This document shows, piece by piece, positions 9,053-17,654 of a stretch of 41,615 bases of DNA. The notes under the pieces were generated by a model. That model worked only from the letters and a program-made list of their open reading frames with translations. It made no database searches and was not told where the DNA came from. Origin of the DNA: Hyphomicrobiales bacterium (GTDB taxonomy: Bacteria > Pseudomonadota > Alphaproteobacteria > Rhizobiales > Hyphomicrobiaceae); the NCBI GenBank assembly GCA_025353015.1, contig JANXRM010000147.1, forward strand, positions 1 through 41,615, read 5' to 3'. Positions within the stretch are counted from its first letter, which is position 1. Every line of letters begins with the position of its first letter. Both the position numbers and the translations under genes were made by a program.

Positions 9053-10408
9053 TCACTTTGCCGCGGCGTGCCGGATGGCGATCGCCGCATCCGGTGCCCG
9101 GTCGAGCCCCCAGACGCTATCGGCCAGACGCCTTACGTCGTGGCCGGGGACGTTGAGACGCGCCTGATCGGCCAGTTTCGCTTCGACCTCGGCTTCCGTC
9201 ATCGGCCGGCCAAGACTGCCGCGGGCATTCGGCACGTGGATCTGCAACTTGGCGCCGCCCTGGAACGTGGCCTCGACCACAGCCGCTTCGACGGGAATTG
9301 TGTCATCGACCACCATGACCACCCGGTTCGCGATCTGCCGGATGGCTGGATCGTTGACCAGGGCGTCGGTATATTCTGGCGGCCCAGCGCGGCCGAGCAA
9401 AAGCGACACGGCAACGGTGTGCGAAAGGCACACCTGCGCCTCGCGTCCAGTCGTGACCTGGCGGTCGGCGCGGGCCTTCAGCAGCGAATTGCCGCGCACC
9501 GCGACGCGCTCGATTTGGGCGACGTCGAAGCCCGGCTTGGCCCGCAGGTCCAGGCAGGCGTCGATGACCGGATGCAGCACCACGCCGCACGGGTAGGGCT
9601 TCAAGGCGTTGAGTGACAACTCCCAGGTCTCGCCAAGTCCCATCGCCAGCCGTGATGGTTCGACCTTGTCGGCCAGCACCTTGAGGAAGCCGCGCTGTCC
9701 CTCGATCGGCCGGGGCGGACCAGACAAGCCCGCCTCCGCCAGCAACGCTGCAAGCATCCCACCCCGCGCTGCATTCGCCGGATTTAGGCTTTTCGCATGA
9801 AAACCCAGCGTTTCGACGAGGCCCGCCGCCTGCGTTGCCGCATTGCCGAGCGCCCAGAGTGTCCGCTCCGCATCCAGCTGCAACAGTCGCGACATCGCCG
9901 CCGCCGCCCCCAACACACCGCAGGTACCGGTGATGTGCCAGCCGCGATTGTAATGGCCAGGCGAAATGGCGTTGCCGATCCGGCACGTGACCTCGACGCC
10001 GAGGGCGAAGGCATGCAGCAGGTCGGCGCCAGCGATAGGTTTGCCGGCATCGGACCGCATTTCCGCGAACGCCAGCAGGGCCGGCGCGATTGGCGATGTC
10101 GGGTGGATGACGGTCGCCAGATGCGTGTCGTCGAAATCGAGCACGTTGGCGATGGCGGCGTTGACCCAGGCGGCGCTGGCGGCATCCAGCCGCTCGCTGC
10201 GCCCGATCACGTGAGCTTTGGGCGTACCTGAAAATGGGGTGATCACCTTGATCATGGCATCGGCGGCCGCGTCGCGGCACCCCCCGAAGCCGGCGGCGAA
10301 CATATTCAGGATCGCGCGCTTGGCGTCATGTTGCACCGTGGCGGGGAGATCCTGTTGCCGCGCCGTTGCGACAAACGTGGCCAACCGTCGGGAGATGTCG
10401 TCGGACAT
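9053..10408 (-). CDS. MmgE/PrpD family protein
   Basis: 451-residue protein of the MmgE/PrpD fold, which includes 2-methylcitrate dehydratase and many uncharacterised hydro-lyases. Family marks are AAWVNAAIANVLDFDDTH near residues 85-102, the segment HPTSPIAPALLAFAEM, GVEVTCRIGNAISPGHYNRG and WHITGTCGVLGAAAAMS, and a C-terminal cap with YPCGVVLHPVIDACLDL. Start at 10408 is MSDDISRRLATFVATAR. The gene is divergent from an SDR dehydrogenase and 101 bases upstream of pcm. No methylcitrate synthase or methylisocitrate lyase is nearby, so a role in propionate breakdown is not supported. A dehydratase in the catabolism of a hydroxy acid is more likely but unproven. Confidence 0.88.
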   Translation of the reverse strand: MSDDISRRLATFVATARQQDLPATVQHDAKRAILNMFAAGFGGCRDAAADAMIKVITPFSGTPKAHVIGRSERLDAASAAWVNAAIANVLDFDDTHLATVIHPTSPIAPALLAFAEMRSDAGKPIAGADLLHAFALGVEVTCRIGNAISPGHYNRGWHITGTCGVLGAAAAMSRLLQLDAERTLWALGNAATQAAGLVETLGFHAKSLNPANAARGGMLAALLAEAGLSGPPRPIEGQRGFLKVLADKVEPSRLAMGLGETWELSLNALKPYPCGVVLHPVIDACLDLRAKPGFDVAQIERVAVRGNSLLKARADRQVTTGREAQVCLSHTVAVSLLLGRAGPPEYTDALVNDPAIRQIANRVVMVVDDTIPVEAAVVEATFQGGAKLQIHVPNARGSLGRPMTEAEVEAKLADQARLNVPGHDVRRLADSVWGLDRAPDAAIAIRHAAAK

Positions 10409-10624
10409 GGGGTGCTTTCTGTGCTGCGTCGGCGGCGATTGGCCATGATGGATCGGCGGCAGCGTAGCGCGAACGTGCGAACGCCGGCAATTCAAACGAC
10501 CGAGACAATGGTCGCCGAGGACATGTCGAGGACGAGCAGAGGAAAACACGTCGATCAGCCCTTGGCGCCACCCGGATTTCAGTCGAGGATCGGGGCCGGA
10601 CCCATATCGCAGGAGCATGGAAAC

Positions 10625-11395
10625 ATGAGCGGACTTCTCAAGGGGCACCTTGCCGTCGTGACAGGCGGTGGCTCGGGTATTGGCCAAGCCATCTCGAAGG
10701 GATACGCGCGCGAGGGTGCCGAAGTCATCATCCTCGACGCCAACGGCGAGGCGGCAGTAGCCACCGCCAAGGCCATCAAGGACAGCGGAGGCAAGGCTCA
10801 CAGCTTCAAGCTCGACGTGACCGACCGGGTGGCCTGCCATGCGCGCGCCGCAGACATCGCGAAGTCAGTGGGAAAAGTGTCGATCCTGGTCAACAACGCC
10901 GGCATCAACCGTCGAAACCCCTTCACCGCCGCCGACGAAGCTGTGTTCAAGGATTGGGAGGACATCATCGCCATCAACCTGACGGGGGTGTTCAACGTCA
11001 CGCATGCATTTCTCGGCACGCTACGCGCCACCAAGGGACGCATCGTCAACATTGCCTCGATCCAGTCGTTCATGCACGTGCGCACGCCCAACTCGCCGGC
11101 CTACACCACGTCCAAACATGGTGTGCTCGGCTTCACGCGGGCACTCGCCGCTGAATTGGGACCCGACGGCGTTCGCGTCAACGCCATCGGCCCCGGCCTG
11201 ATCGAGACCCCGCTGAATGAGCAGGCGCGCGCCAACAACCCTGATCTCGTCGCCCGCTTCATGCAGCACACGCCCTTGGGCCGCCCCGGCTCTCCCGAGG
11301 ACATCGTCGGGCCCGCGATCTTCCTGGCCTCGGATATGGCTGGCTACGTCACCGGAACCATCGTCATGGCGGACGGCGGCTACCGGACGGTATAG
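10625..11395 (+). CDS. SDR-family NAD(P)-dependent oxidoreductase
   Basis: 256-residue classical short-chain dehydrogenase. Cofactor motif TGGGSGIG is at residues 13-20, the structural NNAG at 90-93, and the catalytic triad is S145, Y160 and K164 (AYTTSKHG). An acidic residue (D38) after the second strand favours NAD over NADP. The C-terminal VTGTIVMADGGYRTV is typical of the gluconate 5-dehydrogenase / 3-oxoacyl reductase-like group. The start at 10625 has AGGAG 9-13 bases upstream. An MFS transporter begins 17 bases after its stop, so the two are probably one operon for uptake and oxidation of a sugar acid or hydroxy acid. The substrate is unknown. Confidence 0.9.
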   Translation: MSGLLKGHLAVVTGGGSGIGQAISKGYAREGAEVIILDANGEAAVATAKAIKDSGGKAHSFKLDVTDRVACHARAADIAKSVGKVSILVNNAGINRRNPFTAADEAVFKDWEDIIAINLTGVFNVTHAFLGTLRATKGRIVNIASIQSFMHVRTPNSPAYTTSKHGVLGFTRALAAELGPDGVRVNAIGPGLIETPLNEQARANNPDLVARFMQHTPLGRPGSPEDIVGPAIFLASDMAGYVTGTIVMADGGYRTV

Positions 11396-11412
11396 CCTTC
11401 GAGTCTCGACGA

Positions 11413-12687
11413 ATGACCAGGGGATCGGCAGCCAGCGTGTACACAGAAGCCACCTATCAGGCAGCCCGTGAGAAGCGGGATACGCTGCGCGCGATCCTCG
11501 GGCTCGGCACGACGCAGATCATCGGCTGGGGCTCGACCTTTACGGCGCTGACCATCTTCGGCACGCCGATCGGCCAAAGCCTCGGGCTAGAACGTGAGTG
11601 GGTGTTCGGCGGCATCACGGTCATGCTGCTGGTGTCGGCACTGCTGGCGCCGCGGATCGGTCAATTGGTCGACCGCCTCGGAGCGCGCCACGTCATGGTG
11701 GCCGGCTCGCTGATCGCGGCCTTGGCGATGCTGGCGCAAGGCACGGCCCGCGGATTGGTCACGTATCTCTTCGGCTGGGTGTTGTTCGGCATCGCCATGC
11801 CGATGATGCTGAACAATGCAGCCATGCCCGGGCTCGTCCAGGTCGTCGGCCCAAATGCCCGTCGCGCCATCACGGGGCTGACCCTGATCTCGGGCCTGAC
11901 GGGCACCGTGTTCCTGCCCTTCAGCGCCTGGCTGCTGGATCATATCGGCTGGCGCAACGCCTACCTCTTGTTCGCGCTGCTGCACGTCGGCATCTGCGCG
12001 CCCATTCATTGGTTCGTGCTGCGCCATCGGGCGAGCCCGGATCATGCATTGGATGCGGGCATCGGATCGAAAACCAAGGCGGCAACCCCCGCCGAAGGCA
12101 TGCTGCCGCCGGACGCTCGCCGTCAGGCCTTCATCCTTCTCACGATCTGGTCCTGTACCGAAGGTCTGCTGACGTGGGGCCTCTATATGCAGGTCATCGA
12201 CGTCTTCAAGGGACTTGGCCTCTCGCGCGACAGCGCCGTCTGGGTGTGGGCGCTGGTCGGCCCCATGCAGGCGACGGCGCGCTTTGCCGAACTGATGTCG
12301 CCGGGCAAGCATTCGATTTTGACGACGGCGATGGGCTCGGCCGTTATGACGACGCTGAGCTTTTCCGCGTTCCTGCTTGGCGGCGTTTCAGTGCCGACGG
12401 CCGTGGTGTTCTGCCTGTTGATGGGACTTGGCCACGGCCTCTTTGCGGTTGCGCGCAATACACTGCCGCTGGCGCTGTTCGGGGCACGTGAGTACGGCAG
12501 GTATATGGGGCTGCTGATGGTCCCGCAGAACATCGCCAACGCGCTGGCACCCGTGCTCTTTGCCTTCATCATCGGACGCATCAGCCCATCAGGCGCGCTG
12601 TGGGTGGCGGGGCTTGCGGCGTGCCTCGGCTGCCTATCGGTCGTCGCGTTGGTGCGGTTCTGCAAGAAAAGCGCGCCACTCTCCTGA
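11413..12687 (+). CDS. MFS transporter
   Basis: 424-residue polytopic membrane protein with about 12 predicted transmembrane helices in two halves separated by a hydrophilic stretch near residues 205-235. The loop between helices 2 and 3 (GQLVDRLGARHVMVAG) is the typical MFS motif A region. Conserved glycine-rich segments such as GLTLISGLTGTVFLPFSAWLLDHIGWRNAYL fit the family. It immediately follows the SDR gene and probably imports that enzyme's substrate or a related organic acid. Nothing in the sequence identifies the solute. The 3' end faces a convergent TauE gene across a palindromic element. Confidence 0.9.
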   Translation: MTRGSAASVYTEATYQAAREKRDTLRAILGLGTTQIIGWGSTFTALTIFGTPIGQSLGLEREWVFGGITVMLLVSALLAPRIGQLVDRLGARHVMVAGSLIAALAMLAQGTARGLVTYLFGWVLFGIAMPMMLNNAAMPGLVQVVGPNARRAITGLTLISGLTGTVFLPFSAWLLDHIGWRNAYLLFALLHVGICAPIHWFVLRHRASPDHALDAGIGSKTKAATPAEGMLPPDARRQAFILLTIWSCTEGLLTWGLYMQVIDVFKGLGLSRDSAVWVWALVGPMQATARFAELMSPGKHSILTTAMGSAVMTTLSFSAFLLGGVSVPTAVVFCLLMGLGHGLFAVARNTLPLALFGAREYGRYMGLLMVPQNIANALAPVLFAFIIGRISPSGALWVAGLAACLGCLSVVALVRFCKKSAPLS

Positions 12688-12688
12688 T

Positions 12689-12795
12689 CGTAGGGTGCAT
12701 GTATGGACGGCGCCCGGGATGCAAGTGGATTTCGGCGTTTCAGCGAAGTGTTCGGGTGCCGTCCATACATGCACTCTCCGACTTTGCACCCTACG
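12689..12795. repeat. REP-like long palindrome between convergent genes
   Basis: An outer 11-bp inverted repeat CGTAGGGTGCA / TGCACCCTACG (12689-12699 and 12785-12795) encloses a perfect 17-bp arm pair GTGCATGTATGGACGGC / GCCGTCCATACATGCAC (12695-12711 and 12758-12774) around a 46-nt loop. It fills the whole gap between the MFS and TauE genes, whose 3' ends face each other, so it may act as a terminator on both strands. The TAGGGTGCA ends resemble widespread bacterial REP-like elements. Confidence 0.75.
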
Positions 12796-13546
12796 CAAAC
12801 CGCGTCTCGGCGAGCAACCACAGGCCGCGCACCAGAAACACGGTGCCGACTCCGAACACGATGCGCCGGCTCCACAATCGAAAATCGGCATCGCTCATGC
12901 GCTCGAGCACATAGGACGCCATCGACGTGCCCGTGAAGGCCAGCCCCAACGCACCGACAAAGGCCCACCACGGCACCTGCGCATCGAAGGCGGTTGCAAG
13001 CGAGCTGAAATAGATGATGCGGAAGAAATGCGCGATGGTCTGACAAACCGCCTTGGTGCCGACGATGCCGCGCCGGTCGAGCCCGCTCTTTTGGAAAAAC
13101 ATATCGAGGATATGCCCGGCGGCGCCCGCGATCAGCTGCAGCACCATGATGACGCCGCCGCAGATGTACGGCCCGCCCGGCCGGGTGATGTCGGGATAGT
13201 ATTTCTCGGGCAGCGCTTCGGCCAGGAACGGCAAAAGTCCAAGGCCGATGAAAAGCAGCGCCTTGTCGGGCACAAACGCAACCGTGCGCATGACGAAGAA
13301 TGCGGCCGTCGCGCCGATAATGTAGCGCCAGACCAGTGTCCATTGGATATGCGACCGCCAGAGCAGTGCCCGCCAGCCATTGGCGCCCATCTGGATCGTG
13401 CCGAACAGCACCATGGCCGGCACGACGTCCATGAACAGCAGCAGCACGCCAAGCAGGATCAATCCGCCCGCCATGCCGAAAATGCCTGACAAGAACGACG
13501 TGCCGAGCACGCTGACGGCGACAACGGCCATCGCCGCAGCTGTCAT
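12791..13546 (-). CDS. TauE/SafE-family (TSUP) membrane permease
   Basis: 251-residue membrane protein with about 7-8 hydrophobic segments and the TSUP pattern: an N-terminal LGTSFLSGIFGMAGGLILLGVLL (glycine-rich half-motif), MVLFGTIQMGANGWRALLW, and a second half with GTKAVCQTIAHFFRIIYF. Family members export or import sulfite, sulfoacetate and other small organosulfur or organic anions. The start at 13546 has GGGGGG 6 bases upstream; the in-frame ATG at 13588 lies inside a hairpin and was rejected. The HpcH aldolase gene ends 58 bases upstream on the same strand, suggesting co-transcription. The stop region overlaps the end of the palindromic element at 12689-12795. Confidence 0.85.
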   Translation of the reverse strand: MTAAAMAVVAVSVLGTSFLSGIFGMAGGLILLGVLLLFMDVVPAMVLFGTIQMGANGWRALLWRSHIQWTLVWRYIIGATAAFFVMRTVAFVPDKALLFIGLGLLPFLAEALPEKYYPDITRPGGPYICGGVIMVLQLIAGAAGHILDMFFQKSGLDRRGIVGTKAVCQTIAHFFRIIYFSSLATAFDAQVPWWAFVGALGLAFTGTSMASYVLERMSDADFRLWSRRIVFGVGTVFLVRGLWLLAETRFA

Positions 13547-13562
13547 TGGAAAGCCCCCCAAG

Positions 13563-13604
13563 TTGATCCCCTCTCCCCATTTCTGCACTCAATGGGGAGA
13601 TCAA
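13563..13604 (-). repeat. Bulged hairpin after the aldolase stop codon
   Basis: CTCCCCATT / AATGGGGAG (9 bp, 9-nt loop) extended by TTGAT / ATCAA with a 5-nt bulge. It directly abuts the aldolase stop codon and lies just before the TauE ribosome site. There is no T-run, so an intercistronic mRNA-stability or attenuation element is likelier than a simple terminator. Confidence 0.5.
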
Positions 13605-14399
13605 TCACTTCAATCCACGCAAATGCTTTTCGCGCGCGGTCGCGGCCTGCATCAGGAACGGCATGTCGTTGCCGGCGAGAACGCATTTGACGCCCATGCC
13701 GATGTATTTGGTGAGGCCTTCGTCGGTGTAAACACCGCCCATGCCGGCCCACTTCTTGTGCTTCTTACAGGCGTCGACCACGGTCTGATAGGCCTTGACG
13801 ACCTCCGCATGCATGAGCTGGCCGGGCAGGCCCATTTCCAGCGTCAAGTCGCTGGTCCCGACGAGCAGTACGTCGATCCCAGGCACGGCTGCGATCGCGT
13901 CTGCGTTTTTGATGGCGAGCGGGCTTTCCAGCATCACGATCACCATCAGGTTGTCGTTGACGATCTTAGTCGACTCGGCCGCCGGGAGCTGTGCAAAGCC
14001 CAGTTGCGGCATGGTCCCGCCGATCGAGCGCTTGCCGACCGGGGGATAGCGCAGGCGGTCGGCGATTGCCTTCGCCTCCTCCGCCGTGTCGACGTGCGGC
14101 ATGACGATGCCGTAGGCGCCGCCATCAAGCACGCGCGTCGCCATGTCGAGCTGGCCCTGCGGCACACGCACGATCGGCGTGATGCCGCAGGCGTTGGCGG
14201 TGACCGAGATCTGCACCGCCATGTCGAGCGTCATCGAATTGTGCTCGCAGTCGATGAACAGCCAGTCGTAGCCACAGGTCTTCATGGCCGGCGCGATATC
14301 CACGGTACGCGCCTGCCTCAACCCCACGCCGATGGCGAGCTCGCCCTTCTTCAACCGTTCGCGCATTGGGCTCTTGCCGTCGATCATTGCTGCAGCCAT
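13605..14399 (-). CDS. HpcH/HpaI family aldolase
   Basis: 264-residue class II aldolase of the HpcH/HpaI/citrate-lyase-beta fold, cleaving 2-keto-hydroxy acids to pyruvate and an aldehyde. Recognisable elements are FIDCEHNSMTLD (residues 48-59, with catalytic-type His 53), IVRVPQGQ with the substrate-binding Arg, GIVMPHVDTAEEA, and metal ligands E158 (MLESP) and D184 (VGTSDLTLEMG). It resembles 2-dehydro-3-deoxyglucarate and 4-hydroxy-2-oxoheptanedioate aldolases, but the sequence does not decide between them. It is upstream of TauE on the same strand. The upstream gap carries a 13-bp tandem repeat. Confidence 0.88.
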   Translation of the reverse strand: MAAAMIDGKSPMRERLKKGELAIGVGLRQARTVDIAPAMKTCGYDWLFIDCEHNSMTLDMAVQISVTANACGITPIVRVPQGQLDMATRVLDGGAYGIVMPHVDTAEEAKAIADRLRYPPVGKRSIGGTMPQLGFAQLPAAESTKIVNDNLMVIVMLESPLAIKNADAIAAVPGIDVLLVGTSDLTLEMGLPGQLMHAEVVKAYQTVVDACKKHKKWAGMGGVYTDEGLTKYIGMGVKCVLAGNDMPFLMQAATAREKHLRGLK

Positions 14400-14470
14400 T
14401 TGGGTCTCCCGTTAAAGCCGTTACTTTCGTGTTCCCGACAGACTAAGGGCAGCGCCTTCCCGGTGGCAAT

Positions 14471-14535
14471 GCCAGTGTTCCAAGCCAGTGTTCCAAGCCA
14501 GTGTTCCAAGCCAGTGTTCCAAGCCAGTTTTCCAA
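14471..14535. repeat. Five-copy 13-bp tandem repeat
   Basis: Unit GCCAGTGTTCCAA at 14471, 14484, 14497 and 14510 (four identical copies), plus a fifth at 14523 with one G-to-T change (GCCAGTTTTCCAA). It lies in the 207-base gap between the EamA transporter's 3' end and the aldolase start, so it sits in the probable aldolase promoter or leader region. Confidence 0.97.
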
Positions 14536-14606
14536 GGTGGTGCTGGCAGAGCTGCGATATCGGACGGGCTGCCCAACAGCATATTCGCAGCGCTAGCCGA
14601 TCGATC

Positions 14607-15509
14607 CTATCCCCGCCGCCGCCCTTCGATGACGATGTGCGCCACGATGGCGGCCAGCACGATCAGGCCGCCGGCCAATCCCATTGCAGTCGGCCGTTCC
14701 CCGAGGATCAGCCAAACCCAGGCCGGCGACATCGGCAGATCGAGCGAGAGCACCAGGGCTGCGTGCGCTGCCGGCACGCGCGCGGTGCCGAGCGTCGACA
14801 GGATGAGGCCGGCACCCTGCTGCGTGAACCCGAACAAGGCGAACAGCACCAGCTCCCGCATCTGGATCGACCAGTCGTGCACGAAGGGCGCAGCGCCGAT
14901 GGAGCCAAACAGCGCACCGAGGCATCCGGCCGGGATCATCGAGCGTCCCCGTTGCTGGCGGACGAGCACGGTTTTCACGGCAAACAACAGGGTCATCAGC
15001 ACGGCAAGCGCATCGCCAAAGAGGCTCTCACGCGACACCATGATGGAGCTGCCAACGACCAGCAGCGCACCCGCGAGCGCCACCAGCGAAAGCGTGATCG
15101 TTTCGACCGAGGGCCGCTCGCGGATCATAAACCACGCGAGGCCCGCGGTTAGGAATGGGCCGGTGCCAAAGATGATGGAGTTGTTCGCCACGGTCGTAAA
15201 CTGCAGCGAGGAGATGAAGCAGGCCATCGAGCCGGCCTGGCAGAATGCGACGTAAATGCCTGGCCGCCCCATCTCGCGAAACTGGCGCCGTGTCTCGGTG
15301 CAGCCGTTGCGCCAGATCAGAAAAGCGACGACGGCTGCAATCGTGAAAAGCCCGCGCCAGAACAGGATCGTTGCGGTGTCACGGCCGATCATGCGCACGA
15401 AGAGGCCGGCACTCGAATAGGCGACCGCGCTCAGGCCAAGGAGCAGCACGCCTTGCAAATAGTGGCCACGCGCCAGGACGGCGTCGGCTTGCAGTGTCTG
15501 GTCGGCCAT
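14607..15509 (-). CDS. EamA/DMT-family transporter
   Basis: 300-residue membrane protein with about 10 transmembrane helices in two EamA repeats. Typical segments are LGLSAVAYSSAGLFVRMIGRD and ILFWRGLFTIAAVVAFLIW in the first repeat, and ARVPAAHAALVLSLDLPMSPAWVWLILGERPT in the second, the signature just before the last helices. Start at 15509 (MADQTLQ) has a GGGGGG ribosome site; the ORF extends four codons further but without one. The gene ends well before the aldolase and starts 37 bases after the gcvPB stop, so it could be read through from the gcv operon. EamA proteins often export metabolites or amino acids; the solute is unknown. Confidence 0.87.
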   Translation of the reverse strand: MADQTLQADAVLARGHYLQGVLLLGLSAVAYSSAGLFVRMIGRDTATILFWRGLFTIAAVVAFLIWRNGCTETRRQFREMGRPGIYVAFCQAGSMACFISSLQFTTVANNSIIFGTGPFLTAGLAWFMIRERPSVETITLSLVALAGALLVVGSSIMVSRESLFGDALAVLMTLLFAVKTVLVRQQRGRSMIPAGCLGALFGSIGAAPFVHDWSIQMRELVLFALFGFTQQGAGLILSTLGTARVPAAHAALVLSLDLPMSPAWVWLILGERPTAMGLAGGLIVLAAIVAHIVIEGRRRG

Positions 15510-15546
15510 TGTTCCCCCCAACCGCGTGCATCAACGCGGCTGCTTT

Positions 15547-17127
15547 TTATTCCGCGGCGATTTTGGGGGCAGGCGGCCGCCAGCGCAACTTCGGCTCGCG
15601 CGCGGCCTTGGTCTCGTCGAGGCGGCGGCGTGGCGCCAATCGCGGCGCCTCCTTGAAACGCCGCTTGTCGTTTCCTGTTTTGGCGTCGCGCGCCAGATCC
15701 GCCAGCGTCGCGATGAAGAGGTCCAGCGAGTGTTTCGATTCTGATTCCGTCGGCTCGATCAGCATGGCGCCGTGCACGACCAGTGGGAAATACATGGTCA
15801 TGGGATGATAGCCCTCGTCGATCATCGCCTTGGCAAAATCGAGCGTGGTGACGCCGGTGTCCTTCAGCCACGCATCGTCGAACAGCACCTCGTGCATGCA
15901 CGGCTTGTCGCCGAACGGCTGGCTCATGAGATGGCGCAACCCCGCGCGCACGTAATTGGCATTGAGCACGGCATCTTCCGACGCCTGCCGCATGCCGTCG
16001 CTGCCGTGGCTCAGCATGTAGGCGAGCGCGCGCACGAACATGCCCATCTGGCCATGGAACGCGGTAAGCCGCCCGAACGGCGTGTGCCCGTCCACGCGTT
16101 CCGATGCGTGCTCGACCAGACGATAGCCGTCCTTCGTATGGTGCGCGTAGGGCAGCGGCGCGAAGGGCGCCAGCGCCGCCGACAGCACGACCGGGCCTGA
16201 GCCTGGACCACCACCGCCATGCGGCGTCGAGAACGTCTTGTGCAGATTGATGTGCATGGCATCGATGCCGAGATCGCCGGGGCGCACCTTGCCGACGATG
16301 GCGTTGAAGTTGGCGCCGTCACAGTAGAAGTAGGCGCCGGCTTCGTGCACGACGCGCGCGATCTCCACCACCTCGGGCTCGAACAGGCCGCACGTGTTCG
16401 GATTGGTCAGCATGATGGCCGCGACATCAGGCCCGAGCGCCGCCTTCACCGCGTCAGCCGAGACCGTGCCGTCGTCCCGTGCGGCGATCGATTTCACGGC
16501 ATAGCCCATGAACGCCGCGGTTGCCGGATTGGTGCCGTGTGCGCTGTCGGGCACGAGCACGACGTTGCGCTTCGAGCCCCCATCCGTCACGTGTCGCGCC
16601 TCGTGCGCCGCCTTGATGCAGAGCATGCCAGCCAACTCGCCGTGCGCGCCGGCTTTCGGCGACAAGGTGACAGCGGGCATGCCCGTCAATTCCATGAGGT
16701 AACCCGCCAACGCCTCCATCAGCCCAATCGCGCCTTGCACGGTCTTCTGCGGTTGCAGCGGGTGGATGTCGCCAAAACCAGGCAACCGCGCCATCTTCTC
16801 GTTGAGGCGGGGATTGTGCTTCATCGTGCACGAGCCCAGCGGATAAAGCCCGCTGTCGATGGCGTAGTTTTTGCGTGACAGGCGCACATAATGGCGCATG
16901 GTCTCGGGCTCGGTCAGCCCTGGCAGGCCGATTGGCGCCTGGCGCTCCAGTCCACCGAGGCGGGTGTGTTGACGTTTCGGCTCGGCCAAATCGACGCCGG
17001 TCGTGTCAGCACGCCCGCTTTCAAACAGCAGCGGCTCCTCATGATCGAGGCCGCGGTGGCCGGTGAAGGTTTGCGCGTCGGACTTGGTGGCGCTGCCGGG
17101 CGCGGTCGGGCGGCCTTGCGTGTTCAT
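15547..17127 (-). CDS. gcvPB: Glycine dehydrogenase (decarboxylating) subunit 2
   Basis: 526-residue PLP-binding half of the split P protein of the glycine cleavage system, which decarboxylates glycine and passes aminomethyl to lipoyl-GcvH. The PLP lysine is K297 in HINLHKTFSTPHGGGGPG. Other marks are YPLGSCTMKHNPRLNE (residues 95-110), SPKAGAHGELAGM and DSAHGTNPATA. The start at 17127 (MNTQGRPTAPG) is the family-like one; an ATG 11 codons earlier exists. The C-terminal tail after about residue 490 is basic and Pro/Arg-rich, longer than needed for the fold. It is the last gene of the operon, separated from gcvPA by an unknown ORF. Confidence 0.96.
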   Translation of the reverse strand: MNTQGRPTAPGSATKSDAQTFTGHRGLDHEEPLLFESGRADTTGVDLAEPKRQHTRLGGLERQAPIGLPGLTEPETMRHYVRLSRKNYAIDSGLYPLGSCTMKHNPRLNEKMARLPGFGDIHPLQPQKTVQGAIGLMEALAGYLMELTGMPAVTLSPKAGAHGELAGMLCIKAAHEARHVTDGGSKRNVVLVPDSAHGTNPATAAFMGYAVKSIAARDDGTVSADAVKAALGPDVAAIMLTNPNTCGLFEPEVVEIARVVHEAGAYFYCDGANFNAIVGKVRPGDLGIDAMHINLHKTFSTPHGGGGPGSGPVVLSAALAPFAPLPYAHHTKDGYRLVEHASERVDGHTPFGRLTAFHGQMGMFVRALAYMLSHGSDGMRQASEDAVLNANYVRAGLRHLMSQPFGDKPCMHEVLFDDAWLKDTGVTTLDFAKAMIDEGYHPMTMYFPLVVHGAMLIEPTESESKHSLDLFIATLADLARDAKTGNDKRRFKEAPRLAPRRRLDETKAAREPKLRWRPPAPKIAAE

Positions 17128-17220
17128 GGGAGTCTCTCTCTTTCGCCTTCGGATGCCCACTTGCGCATCCGGCGCGGGGATACGGCGACGGCTTGGTTCA
17201 AATCGACCGGCGATGCACGG

Positions 17221-17616
17221 TCACGAATACGTCCGTGAAATTTCGGCGTAGATGACTTCGTGATGCACTTCGTTTTCGTGATCGACGAGGATAGCCTCGA
17301 TCTCGGTCAGTGCGCGGGCGAGTTCGGCAACCCGCGCCGATGGCCAGGAGCGAAGCTGACCGATGGCGCGGGCCGCCAACGGCTTCGTCACATCGGCCTT
17401 GAGCGGCCGCAGGATACGGTCGTGCCAGATGATTTGCGCGGCGGCGGGAAGCTCGGTTGCCAGCGTTTCAGCCAGATGCTGGGCGATCGCGCCGGCCACG
17501 CCGTCGGCGCTGGGGGTCGTATCGCCAATCGTCAGGCAGCATGTCGTAAAGCGCTCCCGCAATGCGGTGGCCTTCGCCAACTCTTCCGGCAGCGACGCCG
17601 TGTCGAGCGAGGCCAT
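17221..17616 (-). CDS. Hypothetical protein inside the gcv operon
   Basis: 131-residue protein with no family that I recognise. It begins MASLDTASLPEELAKATALRE and ends EVHHEVIYAEISRTYS; it is helical-looking and without signal peptide or membrane segment. It contains single Trp positions (IIWHDRILRPL, QLRSWPSARVAEL) and a C-terminal acidic/His-rich patch. Codon third positions are strongly GC like its neighbours, and GAGGG lies about 7 bases before the ATG, so it is probably a real gene. It sits between gcvPA and gcvPB on the same strand, which hints at a link to glycine cleavage or simply an insertion into the operon. Confidence 0.7.
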   Translation of the reverse strand: MASLDTASLPEELAKATALRERFTTCCLTIGDTTPSADGVAGAIAQHLAETLATELPAAAQIIWHDRILRPLKADVTKPLAARAIGQLRSWPSARVAELARALTEIEAILVDHENEVHHEVIYAEISRTYS

Positions 17617-17654
17617 TATCGGGCCCTCTGGTGCCGAGTCATGAATATATCAAT

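Noticed and set aside
9053-10408. Naming the MmgE/PrpD protein prpD (2-methylcitrate dehydratase)
   Set aside because: No prpB or prpC nearby and the family is functionally broad.
12183-13604. 473-codon minus-strand frame spanning MFS and TauE
   Set aside because: It crosses a palindrome and two genes; each is better explained in another frame.
14471-14535. Tandem repeat as a CRISPR array
   Set aside because: The units are 13 bp and directly adjacent, with no spacers and no cas genes.
13380-15152. 590-codon plus-strand frame over the TauE, aldolase and EamA genes
   Set aside because: It crosses three real minus-strand genes and the tandem repeat; the repeated VFQAS peptide is only the 13-bp repeat read in frame.
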